DNA of 64,000 nucleotides from VAZQ01 sp045811525 (GTDB taxonomy: Bacteria > Pseudomonadota > Alphaproteobacteria > Rhizobiales > Xanthobacteraceae), in assembly GCA_045811525.1 (NCBI GenBank), contig JBJMTV010000016.1, positions 124,001 to 188,000 of the forward strand, written 5' to 3'. Positions within the stretch are counted from its first letter, which is position 1, and the number at the start of each line of letters is the position of its first letter. The notes below the pieces were generated by a model. That model was not told the origin of the DNA, searched no databases, and worked only from the letters and a program-made list of their open reading frames with translations. Shown piece by piece: positions 36,349 through 45,354 of this stretch. A program made the translations under genes and the position numbers.

Positions 36349-37719
36349 ATGCAAGCGCGCCCGCGCCAGATGAGACTCGGCCTCTTCTTTGATGGCAGCG
36401 GCCATCATGTGGCGGCTTGGCGCCATCCCAGCGTCAACGCGCAGGCACGGCTCGACATTGAGCAGTACGTTCGGATCGCCCAGACCGCCGAGCGCGGGAA
36501 ATTCGACCTTCTGTTCACGGCCGATACGAATGCGACCTTCGGCGCGGACGATGTGGACGTGTGGCAGCGCACCAGCGCTTGCGCGCGGCTCGAGCCGCTC
36601 ACATTGCTGGCCGCACTGGCGATGGCTACCAAGCGCATCGGCCTCGTCGCCACCATGACGACGACGTACTACGAGCCGTTTACGGTGGCGCGCTTCTTCG
36701 CGTCCTTGGATCACATCAGCAAAGGACGCTCGGGCTGGAACTTGGTCACGTCGCTCGCTGCAGCCGAGGCTTTGAACTTCAGCCGTGAGACCCACGCGGA
36801 GCACGCAGTGCGTTACGCACGCGCGCGCGAGTTTGCCGAGGTCGTCCTCGGATTATGGGAGAGCTGGGACGACGGCGCCGTCATCGCCGACAAAGCGAGC
36901 GGCATGTTCTTTGATCCGGAAAAAATGCATTTCCTCAATCATAAAGGCGAGCATTTCTCGGTTCGCGGCCCGCTGATGATGCAGCGTTGCCCGCAAGGCC
37001 ATCCGGTGATCGTGCAGGCTGGCCAATCGGAACAAGGACGTGAGCTCGCCGCCGAGACCGCAGAGGTCGTATTCACGGTACAGCAGAACCTCGACGCCGC
37101 TCGTGCCTTCTACAGCGACGTGAAGCAGCGTGCCGCACGCCATGGGCGCGACCCAAGCGCCATCAAAGTGCTGCCCGGCGTCATGGTGGTGATCGGCGAG
37201 ACCCGTGCCCACGCCGAGGAGAAGTATGAGCAGCTGCAGGAGCTCATTGAACCCGAGCTTGGAATCAAGAACCTGTCTGCTTATTTCGGTAAGGACTTGT
37301 CAGGCTATCCGCTGGACGGACCGGTGCCCGATCCGATCTGGGCCAACGCCGAGCATGGCAGACTGAAGGTCATCGTCGAGTTGGCACGGCGCGAGAAGCT
37401 GAGCATCCGCCAGCTCTACAAGCGTGTGATCGGTCAGCGCGCACACCGCACGGTATGCGGCACAGCCCGCGACATCGCCGGCACACTCGAGCACTGGTTC
37501 ACGGCCGGCGCTGCCGATGGCTTCAACCTACTTCCGCTGACGATCCCGGATGGTCTCGACGACATCGTAGATCTGCTCGTTCCCGAGCTGCAGCGCCGCG
37601 GCCTGTTCCGCACTGAATATGAGGGCGTCACCTTGCGCGAGAATCTGGGGCTCGCGAAGCCCGAGAGCCGCTGGTCAAGATCACGCGTTGCACGAACGCC
37701 TAGCACTGTCGCATCGTAG
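36349..37719 (+). CDS. LLM-class flavin-dependent monooxygenase (NtaA/SnaA/DszA family)
   Basis: 456-residue TIM-barrel monooxygenase using reduced FMN from a separate reductase. Recognisable are RLGLFFDGSGHHVAAWRHPS, the helix AERGKFDLLFTADT, the substrate-side LEPLTLLAALAMATKRIGLV, and SLDHISKGRSGWNLVTSLAA, a hallmark of the nitrilotriacetate monooxygenase group. QAGQSEQGRELAAETAEVVF and ADGFNLLPLTIPDGLDDIVD follow. Family members attack nitrilotriacetate, EDTA, dibenzothiophene sulfone or pristinamycin; the substrate here is unknown and no flavin reductase gene is adjacent. It starts 27 bp after obgE, and its 3' end overlaps the convergent DUF72 gene by 20 bp. Confidence 0.88.
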   Translation: MQARPRQMRLGLFFDGSGHHVAAWRHPSVNAQARLDIEQYVRIAQTAERGKFDLLFTADTNATFGADDVDVWQRTSACARLEPLTLLAALAMATKRIGLVATMTTTYYEPFTVARFFASLDHISKGRSGWNLVTSLAAAEALNFSRETHAEHAVRYARAREFAEVVLGLWESWDDGAVIADKASGMFFDPEKMHFLNHKGEHFSVRGPLMMQRCPQGHPVIVQAGQSEQGRELAAETAEVVFTVQQNLDAARAFYSDVKQRAARHGRDPSAIKVLPGVMVVIGETRAHAEEKYEQLQELIEPELGIKNLSAYFGKDLSGYPLDGPVPDPIWANAEHGRLKVIVELARREKLSIRQLYKRVIGQRAHRTVCGTARDIAGTLEHWFTAGAADGFNLLPLTIPDGLDDIVDLLVPELQRRGLFRTEYEGVTLRENLGLAKPESRWSRSRVARTPSTVAS

Positions 37720-38503
37720 CGGGCGCTTCACGGGCCAAGGAGCGCGTGCGGCTCCGATGGTGGCGTGACCGCGCGCTCGCACCGAGAATGTTGAGCAGCC
37801 GCTGCGCGTCGGCGGGTGCTGCGCTTTTCTGATCGTTGTCGAAGTAAACGAACACCGTGCGCCGTTGCCGCTTCCAGGCGGCGACATCAGCCGCCCATCG
37901 CTCGAGAGTCCTCGTGGTGTAGTTGTCCTTGTAGTGCCCACCGGGGCCGTGGCCGCGCACGTAGACGTGGCGCGCAGTCACTTCCCATGGTGACGGGGCG
38001 TCGTGATGATCCGACAAACAGAGCGAGATGTCGTGTGCCTGGAGCAGCTCCAGCACATCATCTTCATACCAGCTCTTGTGTCGAAACTCGAATGCATACC
38101 GGTGCCCAGGCGAGAGCATGCGGAGAAATTGTGCCAGCCGCTCGTAGTTCTTGGAAAACTGCGGCGGCAGCTGAAACAGGACCACGCCGACCTTGGGCGA
38201 CAATGCCGTCAACCGGGTTTCGAGCAGATCGAGCGAGTTCGCGCACTTCTCCGTGAGCCGCTTCCAATGCGTGATGAACTTGGACGCCTTCCAGGCGAAC
38301 AAGAAATCATTGGGTGTCTGATCGCGCCACGCGCGCACCGCCTCGAGCGAGGGCGTGCGATAGAAAGAGCCGTTGATTTCAGCCGTCGGAAATTGGGTTG
38401 AATACCAGGCCAGCCAATCCTTCTTGCGCACGTCGGGAGGATAGAAGGGACCGCGCCAGCCGTCGTAGGTCCAGCCCGAGGTCCCGATCCAGACCTTGCT
38501 CAT
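37700..38503 (-). CDS. DUF72 domain protein (YecE family)
   Basis: 267 residues from ATG 38503 (MSKVWIGTSGWTYDGWRGPF), the standard DUF72 opening. The TIM-barrel-like family core shows EINGSFYRTPSLEAVRAWRD, FLFAWKASKFITHWKRL, VVLFQLPPQFSKNYERL, YAFEFRHKSWYEDDV and VYFDNDQKSAAPADAQRL. Function is unknown; Fe-S cluster repair or nucleic-acid roles have been suggested for relatives, unproven. The last 20 bp overlap the end of the monooxygenase gene on the other strand, and its basic C-terminal tail (RSRHHRSRTRSLAREA) lies in that overlap. Confidence 0.9.
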   Translation of the reverse strand: MSKVWIGTSGWTYDGWRGPFYPPDVRKKDWLAWYSTQFPTAEINGSFYRTPSLEAVRAWRDQTPNDFLFAWKASKFITHWKRLTEKCANSLDLLETRLTALSPKVGVVLFQLPPQFSKNYERLAQFLRMLSPGHRYAFEFRHKSWYEDDVLELLQAHDISLCLSDHHDAPSPWEVTARHVYVRGHGPGGHYKDNYTTRTLERWAADVAAWKRQRRTVFVYFDNDQKSAAPADAQRLLNILGASARSRHHRSRTRSLAREAPATMRQC

Positions 38504-38616
38504 GATCACACCTTGGCACGCCGGCGAACTGCCGTGATAAACAACGCGCGGACGCGACAATGGTTGTCGCGCCGGGCGCGCCAGCACGCGCCAAGCTCCC
38601 GGCCCCTGGGCTCCTG

Positions 38617-39744
38617 ATGTCCCGCAAGCTCCCTTCGCTCACCGATTTCCGCCGGATTGTGGTGAAGGTCGGCTCGTCGCTCCTGGTCAATCATGAAGCC
38701 GGGCGGGTTAATGGCGAATGGCTTGCCTCGCTGGCCGAGGACGTGGTTGCGCTGCACCGCCAGGGGTGTGATCTCATGGTCGTGTCCTCGGGCGCGATTG
38801 CCCTCGGCCGCGCCGTGTTGAAGCTGCCTGCGGGCGCGCTGAAGCTCGAGGACAGCCAGGCTGCTGCAGCGGTTGGGCAGATTGCCCTTGCCCGCACGTG
38901 GTCCGAGGTGCTCGGCCGTCATGACCTGATCACCGGCCAGGTGTTGGTGACCCTTCAGGATACCGAGGAGCGGCGGCGTTATCTCAATGCCCGCTCGACC
39001 ATTGAAAAGCTCTTGGAATGGCGGGCGGTGCCGGTGATCAACGAGAACGATACCGTCGCCACCAACGAGATCCGTTACGGCGACAATGATCGGCTCGCTG
39101 CGCGCGTCGCAACCATGGCGAGCGCCGACCTTCTGGTGCTGCTCTCGGACGTGGATGGACTCTACGATGCTCCGCCTGCGGGCGACGCGAACGCCAAGCT
39201 CATACCTGTGGTGGAGCGCATTACTCCGGCCATCGAGACCATGGCCGGAGCGGCCGGCTCGGAGCTCTCGCGCGGCGGCATGCAGACCAAGATCGAGGCC
39301 GGCAAGATCGCGACCCACGGCGGAACCCATATGGTGATCGCGTCGGGTCGCATCGCCCACCCGCTGCAGGCCATTGCCCGTGCTCGCTGCACCTGGTTTC
39401 TCACGCCAGCCAACCCGGTGACAGCGCGCAAGAAGTGGATCGCGGGCTCGCTCGAGCCGAAGGGTGTGCTCATCGTGGATGCCGGGGCGGTCCTGGCGCT
39501 GCGCACGGGCAAGAGCCTCTTGCCCGCAGGGGTCGTTCGCATTGAGGGGATTTTCGTCCGCGGCGACGCGGTCGTGATCCGCGGGCCTGACGGTACCGAG
39601 ATTGGCCGGGGCCTCGTTGCTTATGATGCTGAGGACGCGGCCAAGATCAGGGGACGTTCAACATCAGACATTCCCGCGATCCTGGGCTTTTCCGGTCGGA
39701 GCGCCATGATCCACCGTGATGACTTGGCCTTGGGCCACGGGTGA
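38617..39744 (+). CDS. proB: Glutamate 5-kinase
   Basis: First enzyme of proline synthesis; phosphorylates glutamate. 375 residues from ATG 38617 (MSRKLPSLTDFRRIVVKVGS). The amino-acid kinase domain has VVKVGSSLLV, VSSGAIALGRAVL, GQVLVTLQDTEERRRYLNAR and the substrate loop NENDTVATNEIRYGDNDRLA. A C-terminal PUA domain covers about 280-370 (GVLIVDAGAVLALRTGKSLL). proA, which usually follows, is not in this window. It is separated from obgE by the monooxygenase and DUF72 genes and followed by a strong terminator. Confidence 0.97.
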   Translation: MSRKLPSLTDFRRIVVKVGSSLLVNHEAGRVNGEWLASLAEDVVALHRQGCDLMVVSSGAIALGRAVLKLPAGALKLEDSQAAAAVGQIALARTWSEVLGRHDLITGQVLVTLQDTEERRRYLNARSTIEKLLEWRAVPVINENDTVATNEIRYGDNDRLAARVATMASADLLVLLSDVDGLYDAPPAGDANAKLIPVVERITPAIETMAGAAGSELSRGGMQTKIEAGKIATHGGTHMVIASGRIAHPLQAIARARCTWFLTPANPVTARKKWIAGSLEPKGVLIVDAGAVLALRTGKSLLPAGVVRIEGIFVRGDAVVIRGPDGTEIGRGLVAYDAEDAAKIRGRSTSDIPAILGFSGRSAMIHRDDLALGHG

Positions 39745-39789
39745 GTGCCGCGTGAGCGGCCACGGGTGAGCGTGGGGCGCACAAAAAAG

Positions 39790-39821
39790 AAGACCCCGGC
39801 GCCCGAGGGGGCCAGGGTCTT
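39790..39821 (+). terminator. Intrinsic terminator after proB
   Basis: Stem AAGACCCCGGC (39790-39800) with GCCAGGGTCTT (39811-39821; one bulge), preceded by AAAAAAG and followed by TTTCG, so it could act from either strand. Lies between the convergent proB and the small basic protein gene. Confidence 0.8.
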
Positions 39822-39916
39822 TCGTCGGATGGGTGAGGGGTTGGGGGCTGGGGGGCACACCACCCGACGTTGGACGGACAACGCCACCGCGAGGCCCTGG
39901 TTCCGGCTCCGCTGAA

Positions 39917-40117
39917 TTATTTCCTGGCTGTGCGCCGGCCGCCACGACGCGGCACCGAATGCGTGCGCGGAACCGTGAGATCCACATGCCGCCCGTCGGG
40001 GAACTCCAGGTAACGAGCTTCGACGCGCAGACGCCCCTTGCTCGTTCCACGCCCCTCAATGACGAAACGGGTGCCCGCGGGAAAGCGGCTGGGCAGACGA
40101 TCGAACTGCAAAGGCAT
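39917..40117 (-). CDS. Small basic protein of unknown function (66 aa)
   Basis: 66 residues: MPLQFDRLPSRFPAGTRFVI, then EGRGTSKGRLRVEARYLEFP, DGRHVDLTV and a very basic tail ending RRGGRRTARK. A consensus-strength Shine-Dalgarno (GAGGAGG) sits six bases before the ATG at 40117, which is the main support for it being real. The sequence pattern PAGTRFVIEG...LEFPDGR looks like a small beta domain. I do not recognise a named family. It lies between proB (convergent) and adenosine kinase (same strand, 175 bp upstream). Confidence 0.7.
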   Translation of the reverse strand: MPLQFDRLPSRFPAGTRFVIEGRGTSKGRLRVEARYLEFPDGRHVDLTVPRTHSVPRRGGRRTARK

Positions 40118-40292
40118 GCAAACCTCCTCAGTGCCCTCGGTCCGTCTCCAATGACATCGGCAGGGGATGGTTTCGCGAACGCGTCGACAAACCAGTGGAT
40201 TGCTGTGGATCCCTGTGGAATCGCTGTTTTGCGGGCGGTGTTTGTGCGCGTAGCCATTCCGACCGCCGTCCGAGGGGAGGGAACCCCGGCCG

Positions 40293-41294
40293 TCAGACCT
40301 CGAATCCGTTATCGCGTGCGAGCTGTTGCAAAGATGTTTCCGGGCGGGCCCCCAGGTGCTGAATCACCTCGGCCGCGGCCAGAGCGCCGAGCCTTGCCGC
40401 AGTGCGGTTGTCGGCGCCGCGGGCGAGCCCTACCAGGAACCCGGCCGCGAACAGGTCGCCCGCGCCCGTGGCATCAACGAGGCGCTCGATCGGGCTCGGC
40501 GCAACGGCGTCCGTCTCCTCGCGGGAAACCACCAGGCACCCCTTCTCGCTTCGCGTGACCACGGCCAGCTTCGCGTCGTTGCGTAGTGCGTTCACGGCTG
40601 TGTCGAAATCCGCCGTCTCATAGAGACTCTGTAGCTCGTGCTCATTGGCAAAGACGAGATCAACGGTGCCGTTGCGGATCAGGTCGAGAAACTCAGTGCG
40701 ATACCGGCCTACGCAGAACGCGTCGGACAGCGTCAATGCCACGTCGCGCTCCGCGCCATGGGCAATCTCCGCGGCCTTGAGGAAGGCCTCTTTGGCGTGT
40801 GGCGGATCCCACAAATACCCTTCGAGATAGACGATCTGCGCTGCGGCAATCATATCGGCATCGATGTCCTTGGGATGCAGATCCTGAGCGGCCCCCAAAT
40901 ACGTGTTCATCGTGCGCTCGCCGTCAGGGGTCACCAGAACGTAGCAACGCGCCGTCGAAGGGCCGGCCGATGCTGCCGGGGTCTCGAACGCAACTCCCGC
41001 GGCGCGAATGTCATGAGCAAAGACCCGGCCAAGGTCGTCATCGCGCACCTTGCCTATGAACGCAGCGCGCGCACCAAAACTTGCGACCCCCACAATGGTA
41101 TTGGCGGCCGAGCCTCCCGACACCTCAACGGCGGGGCCCATTGCGTCGTAGATGTGCCGCGCATGACTCTCGTCGATCAGCTGCATGCCGCCCTTGCGCA
41201 TCTTCTGCTTGGCAAGGAAATCATCATCTGTGCGTGCGATCACGTCGACAATGGCGTTGCCGATACCAAGCACGTCGAAACGAGTTGCGGCCAT
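40293..41294 (-). CDS. Adenosine kinase / PfkB-family sugar kinase
   Basis: 333-residue ribokinase-fold kinase. The N-terminus FDVLGIGNAIVDVIARTDDD and the substrate-site GGSAANTIVGVASFGARAAF are PfkB-like, and the catalytic signature is DATGAGDLFAAGFLVGLARG (catalytic Asp in GAGD). TMNTYLGAAQDLHPKDID and VYLEGYLWDPPHAKEAF are the features I associate with the bacterial adenosine-kinase group of alphaproteobacteria, so salvage of adenosine to AMP is the best guess; a related nucleoside or sugar is possible. Divergent from murJ, with a 125-bp intergenic region. Confidence 0.88.
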   Translation of the reverse strand: MAATRFDVLGIGNAIVDVIARTDDDFLAKQKMRKGGMQLIDESHARHIYDAMGPAVEVSGGSAANTIVGVASFGARAAFIGKVRDDDLGRVFAHDIRAAGVAFETPAASAGPSTARCYVLVTPDGERTMNTYLGAAQDLHPKDIDADMIAAAQIVYLEGYLWDPPHAKEAFLKAAEIAHGAERDVALTLSDAFCVGRYRTEFLDLIRNGTVDLVFANEHELQSLYETADFDTAVNALRNDAKLAVVTRSEKGCLVVSREETDAVAPSPIERLVDATGAGDLFAAGFLVGLARGADNRTAARLGALAAAEVIQHLGARPETSLQQLARDNGFEV

Positions 41295-41419
41295 TGCTGC
41301 CTCTGGGCGAAATGGGAAAAGCGGGGCGCACTATAGCGGCAGACGTCCTCGACACAATCGCGAGACACGCAAGCAGAATGGCAAGAAACGGGGGCAAGGC
41401 GAGCCCGGGTGATGCCTCG

Positions 41420-42967
41420 ATGGTACGCGGGCTAGCGACCGTCGGCGGCGCGACAATGGTCTCGCGCGTGCTCGGCTTCATCCGTGATGCGGCGATCGCC
41501 GCTCTGTTCGGCGCGGGCATGGTCTCGGATGCCGTGCTCGCGATCCTGCAGGTCGTTAATCTCGCGCGCAGGCTTTTGGCGGAAGGGGCGCTTAATGCGG
41601 CGTTCGTGCCGCTCTGGCTCCGGCTCGAGCACGCCGGCGGCGCACCAGCTGCCAAGCTGTTTTTTCAACGTGCGCTCGGCGCGATGCTGCTCGTGTCCAG
41701 CATGGTTGCGCTGGTCGGCGTCGCCTTTGCACCTGCCGCAATTACGGTACTGCTTCCCGGATTTACCGCGGACGAACAGGCCCTCGCCGCGGGGTATCTG
41801 CGGCTTGCAGCGCCTTACGTGATCTTGGCGGGGATGGCGGCGCTCGCAGCGGCGCTGTTGCATGCGCACACACGCGTGCTTGCGGCAGCTGCTGGTGTCG
41901 TCGCCTTCAACTTGGTCCTGCTCACGGCTCTCGCCGCCATCAGCGCCCTCTCCGTACCGGCCCAAACGGGGGGAGCCATCGTGGCCGCAGCCGTCGTAGC
42001 TGCCGGGACGATACAGCTGATCATCACCTGGTCAGGGCTGCTCTGGCGTGGCCATGCGCCGGGTCTGCCCCGATTCAAACTGTCTCCCGAGGTGCGACAG
42101 TTCTTCGTACTCGCGATCCCCAGCCTCGTTGCCGCGGGCATACCCCAGCTCAAGCTGATCGGCGGGATGGTGATCGCCTCCTCCTCTCCCGCCGCCATAT
42201 CGTGGCTCTATTACGCTAACCGCCTTTATGAGCTGCCGCTCGGGGTCATCTCGATCTCAGTCGCCGCTGTGCTCGGCCCCGCGATCGCGCTCGCAGCACG
42301 CGCGCGGGAGCCAAGCGCCATGAGCCTTGCGCAAGCGCGCGGGCTCGAGTTCGCGCTGGGACTGGCACTGCCTGCGGCGCTCGCTTTGGCGCTCCTGGCA
42401 GAGCCGATTGCTGCGACCTTGTTCGAGCGCGGAGCATTCGATGCGCATGACAGCGCCGCAGTGGCTGCGGCCGTGCTTGCCATTTCGGCTGGGCTGCCCG
42501 GGCATGCTCTGGAAAAGCTGCTCGGCGCCATCTCCTTTGCCCATGAGGATAGCCGTACGCCCATGCTCGCCGCTCTCCTCGGACTGGGCACCGCCCTCGC
42601 CGCCTCAATCGCCTGGTTTCCGCGATACGGGTATGTCGGAGTGGCCGGAGCCATCGCCGTATCGGCGTGGGTGGGGGCGACCATGATGACCGCGGTCCTC
42701 TGGCAGCGGCGGTGGCTGCACCTTCCTGCGCTGGCAACCCGCCGCCTCGCGCGCATCCTGGTCGCCGCCGCGATCATGGCGGTGGCAATCCTGCTGATGC
42801 GTCACCTGCTGACCTCCTGGCCGCGACTGCACGCTAGCCACCTCGGCCGCTTAACGCTCCTGCTGCTCGTCGTGCCGGCGGGGCTGACCATTTATCTGGC
42901 GGCACTCGAGGCTCTTGGAGTGGCGCACCTACGCGACCTGTGGCGCGGAATGCGCGCGAGGCTTTGA
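41420..42967 (+). CDS. murJ: Lipid II flippase MurJ
   Basis: MOP-superfamily flippase that moves lipid II across the inner membrane for peptidoglycan synthesis. About 515 residues from ATG 41420 (MVRGLATVGGATMVSRVLGF), the start that matches the family's usual first helix; ATG 41378 would add 14 polar residues. About 14 hydrophobic segments are visible. Conserved parts include RDAAIAALFGAGMVSDAVLA, LARRLLAEGALNAAFVPLWL, PSLVAAGIPQLKLIGGMVIA and SWLYYANRLYELPLGVISIS. It is followed by trpS, usp and nfu, a normal Hyphomicrobiales order, although the usual upstream neighbour glnD is not here. Confidence 0.93.
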   Translation: MVRGLATVGGATMVSRVLGFIRDAAIAALFGAGMVSDAVLAILQVVNLARRLLAEGALNAAFVPLWLRLEHAGGAPAAKLFFQRALGAMLLVSSMVALVGVAFAPAAITVLLPGFTADEQALAAGYLRLAAPYVILAGMAALAAALLHAHTRVLAAAAGVVAFNLVLLTALAAISALSVPAQTGGAIVAAAVVAAGTIQLIITWSGLLWRGHAPGLPRFKLSPEVRQFFVLAIPSLVAAGIPQLKLIGGMVIASSSPAAISWLYYANRLYELPLGVISISVAAVLGPAIALAARAREPSAMSLAQARGLEFALGLALPAALALALLAEPIAATLFERGAFDAHDSAAVAAAVLAISAGLPGHALEKLLGAISFAHEDSRTPMLAALLGLGTALAASIAWFPRYGYVGVAGAIAVSAWVGATMMTAVLWQRRWLHLPALATRRLARILVAAAIMAVAILLMRHLLTSWPRLHASHLGRLTLLLLVVPAGLTIYLAALEALGVAHLRDLWRGMRARL

Positions 42968-43037
42968 GCGCTACGACAGTCTTGCGCCCCCGCAGTGGCT
43001 CATGCCATCTGGCCAACTCGATCAGGGGGCTTTCCGC

Positions 43038-44072
43038 ATGGCATTCAAGGAACGGGTCTTTTCCGGGGTACAACCGACCGGAAATCTGCACCTTGGCAAC
43101 TATCTTGGCGCGATCGCGCGTTTCGTCGGATTGCAAGACAAATACGATTGCATCTACTGCGTCGTCGACATGCACGCGATAACGGTCTGGCAGGATCCGG
43201 CCGAGTTGCCCAAGGCTACGCGCGAGGTGACGGCCGCCTTCCTCGCCTGCGGCATCGATCCGCAGAAGCATATCGTTTTCAACCAGAGCCAGGTCGCTGA
43301 GCACGCCGAGCTCGCCTGGGTCTTCAATTGCGTTGCGCGATTGGGCTGGCTCAATCGGATGACCCAGTTCAAGGAAAAGGCGGGGAAGGATCGAGAGAAT
43401 GCCTCGGTCGGCCTTTATGCCTATCCGGCTTTGATGGCTGCAGACATCCTGGCTTATCAGGCAACCCACGTCCCGGTCGGCGAGGACCAGAAGCAGCACC
43501 TTGAGCTCGCGCGCGACATTGCGCAGAAGTTCAACAACGACTTCAACACCTCGATTGCTGCGCGTGGATACGGAGAGGCCTTTTTTCCGCTGCCGGAGCC
43601 GCTCATTCAAGGGCCGGCGACACGCGTGATGTCGCTGCGCGACGGATCGAAGAAGATGTCGAAATCGGACCCTTCCGACCAGTCGCGTATCAATCTCACC
43701 GACGATGCAGACGCCATCGCCCACAAGATCCGGCGCGCCAAGACAGACCCCGATCCACTGCCGCAGGAGGAAAAAGGGCTCGAGCGCCGTCCCGAAGCCG
43801 ACAACCTCGTCGGCATCTATGCGGCACTCGCGGGGACCACGAAGACAGAGACTCTTCAGCAGTTCGGCGGCGCTCAATTCTCTGCCTTCAAGTCCGCGCT
43901 GGTGGACATGATGGTGACCCAGCTGGCGCCGATCAACGCGGAGATGCGCCGCCTGGTGGCTGACCCGGGCTACATTGACTCGGTGCTCGCCCAAGGCGCT
44001 GAACGTGCACGGGTCATTGCCGCTGAAACCATGCGTGGCGTGAAGGATATCGTCGGCTTCGTGCACCGCTGA
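43038..44072 (+). CDS. trpS: Tryptophanyl-tRNA synthetase
   Basis: Class Ic aminoacyl-tRNA synthetase charging tRNA-Trp. 344 residues from ATG 43038 (MAFKERVFSGVQPTGNLHLG). The HIGH-equivalent is GNLHLGNYLGA (15-25) and the second signature KMSKS is intact (206-210). VGLYAYPALMAADILAYQA and VGEDQKQHLELARDIAQKFN are characteristic of bacterial TrpS. The in-frame extension to 42915 lies inside murJ. It follows murJ by 70 bp. I see no trp leader peptide or obvious attenuator. Confidence 0.97.
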   Translation: MAFKERVFSGVQPTGNLHLGNYLGAIARFVGLQDKYDCIYCVVDMHAITVWQDPAELPKATREVTAAFLACGIDPQKHIVFNQSQVAEHAELAWVFNCVARLGWLNRMTQFKEKAGKDRENASVGLYAYPALMAADILAYQATHVPVGEDQKQHLELARDIAQKFNNDFNTSIAARGYGEAFFPLPEPLIQGPATRVMSLRDGSKKMSKSDPSDQSRINLTDDADAIAHKIRRAKTDPDPLPQEEKGLERRPEADNLVGIYAALAGTTKTETLQQFGGAQFSAFKSALVDMMVTQLAPINAEMRRLVADPGYIDSVLAQGAERARVIAAETMRGVKDIVGFVHR

Positions 44073-44135
44073 AGTGCACTTGTGCGGGCGGCAAGGAGCG
44101 TGGCAGGATTCGGCGATCAGGCGGCCCGGGTGAGC

Positions 44136-44630
44136 ATGAGCAAAAAGCGGCGCAGCTACGAGGCTGGCCACTCGCCGAAATTCATGGTCGTCATCGACGA
44201 CTCTCCGGAGTGCGACCGCGCACTCTATTTCGCGAGCCGGCGTGCATTGCGCATTGGTGCAACCGTGCTGATGCTGCGCGTCATCGAGACGCATGACCGC
44301 AATCAGCAATGGCTAGGCGTCGCCGACATCATGCGTGCTGAGGCCCACGAGGAAGCGAACGCAGTGCTCGACCGACATGCCGCGCGTTCATCGAGCATCA
44401 CCGGTGTCACGCCGCAACGTGTGGTCCGGGAGGGCGAAAAGACGCAGGAAGTGCTTAGCCTGATAGAGCATGACGAGGACATCGCCATTCTGGTTCTCGC
44501 CGCCGGTGTGGGCAAGGAAGGCCCAGGGCCGTTGGTCTCAAGCATTGCCAAGAACGCGGGGGACTTTCCCATACCCGTTGCGATCGTGCCGGCTCACCTG
44601 AGCGACGAGGACCTCGACTCGATGTCGTGA
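44136..44630 (+). CDS. Universal stress protein (UspA family)
   Basis: 164 residues from ATG 44136; a GTG at 44082 would add 18 residues of low-complexity sequence. The Usp alpha/beta fold shows FMVVIDDSPECDRALYFASR, ATVLMLRVIETHD, and the C-terminal half IAILVLAAGVGKEGPGPLVS. The canonical ATP-binding G2xG9xG(S/T) motif is incomplete (GVGKEGPGPLVSSIA), so nucleotide binding is uncertain. It lies between trpS and nfu, its usual place in this group. Function is probably in stress physiology but not specified by sequence. Confidence 0.9.
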   Translation: MSKKRRSYEAGHSPKFMVVIDDSPECDRALYFASRRALRIGATVLMLRVIETHDRNQQWLGVADIMRAEAHEEANAVLDRHAARSSSITGVTPQRVVREGEKTQEVLSLIEHDEDIAILVLAAGVGKEGPGPLVSSIAKNAGDFPIPVAIVPAHLSDEDLDSMS

Positions 44631-44764
44631 GCGGGGCCGTCGCCTCGTCGGCAAGGTGCGTCCGGCGGCCGATAGGCTCGTCTTGAACTTTCGGGTCCTG
44701 GAGCCACCTATTAGGGTGTAAGGATGCGCAGCGATGCGCGCCCGCCCCGGGGAAGGAACCCGCT

Positions 44765-45328
44765 ATGTTTATTCAGACCGAGCCGACGCCCAATCCTGCG
44801 ACCCTGAAGTTTCTTCCAGGCCGGCCGGTCCTGGCGAGCGGCACGCTCGACATTCGTGACGCGGAGGCGGCCGCCCAGTCGCCGCTTGCTCAACGTCTGT
44901 TTGCGATAGCAGGAATCAGCGGCGTGTTCTTCGGCTCCGATTTCATCGCGGTCACCAAGAACGGCGGCGAGTGGCAGCAGCTCAAGCCGGCGATTCTCGG
45001 CGCCATCATGGAGCATTTCATGTCGGGAGCCGAGCTGGTGACCGGAAGCGAGGCGTCCGCCAACGGCGACGGGGCGGAGTTCTTCGAGCCGGCGGACTCC
45101 GAGACAGTCGCGACCATCAAGGAGCTGATCGAAGCGCGCGTGCGGCCCGCCGTAGCCAACGATGGCGGCGACATCACCTTCCGCGGCTTCAAGGATGGTA
45201 TCGTCTACCTCGACATGAAAGGCGCATGCTCGGGCTGCCCCTCCTCAACGGCTACGCTGCGCCACGGCATTCAGAACCTGTTGCGCCACTACCTGCCCGA
45301 CGTGGTTGAGGTCAGGCCCATGGCATAG
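44765..45328 (+). CDS. nfuA: NifU-like Fe-S cluster scaffold/carrier protein (Nfu type)
   Basis: 187-residue [4Fe-4S] carrier. The N-terminal Nfu_N domain (MFIQTEPTPNPATLKFLPGR...IAGISGVFFGSDFIAVTK) precedes a C-terminal NifU-like domain with VRPAVANDGGDITFRGFKDG and the cluster ligands in KGACSGCPSSTATL (Cys155, Cys158). This is the eukaryotic/alphaproteobacterial NFU1-like layout, not the E. coli NfuA with an A-type domain, so the symbol is used loosely. An RBS-like GGGGAAGGAA precedes the ATG. Followed, 26 bp after its stop, by the composite hairpin repeat, which may end its transcript. Confidence 0.94.
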   Translation: MFIQTEPTPNPATLKFLPGRPVLASGTLDIRDAEAAAQSPLAQRLFAIAGISGVFFGSDFIAVTKNGGEWQQLKPAILGAIMEHFMSGAELVTGSEASANGDGAEFFEPADSETVATIKELIEARVRPAVANDGGDITFRGFKDGIVYLDMKGACSGCPSSTATLRHGIQNLLRHYLPDVVEVRPMA

Positions 45329-45354
45329 GCGCGACGCGACCGGTCTTTCAGTAT

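Noticed and set aside
35167..36804. 545-codon minus-strand frame across obgE and the monooxygenase gene
   Set aside because: It is antisense to two well-supported genes, has no recognisable domain, and is typical of open antisense frames in GC-rich DNA.
42834..44309. 491-codon minus-strand frame opposite trpS
   Set aside because: Mirror frame of trpS and the ends of its neighbours; no protein-family features.
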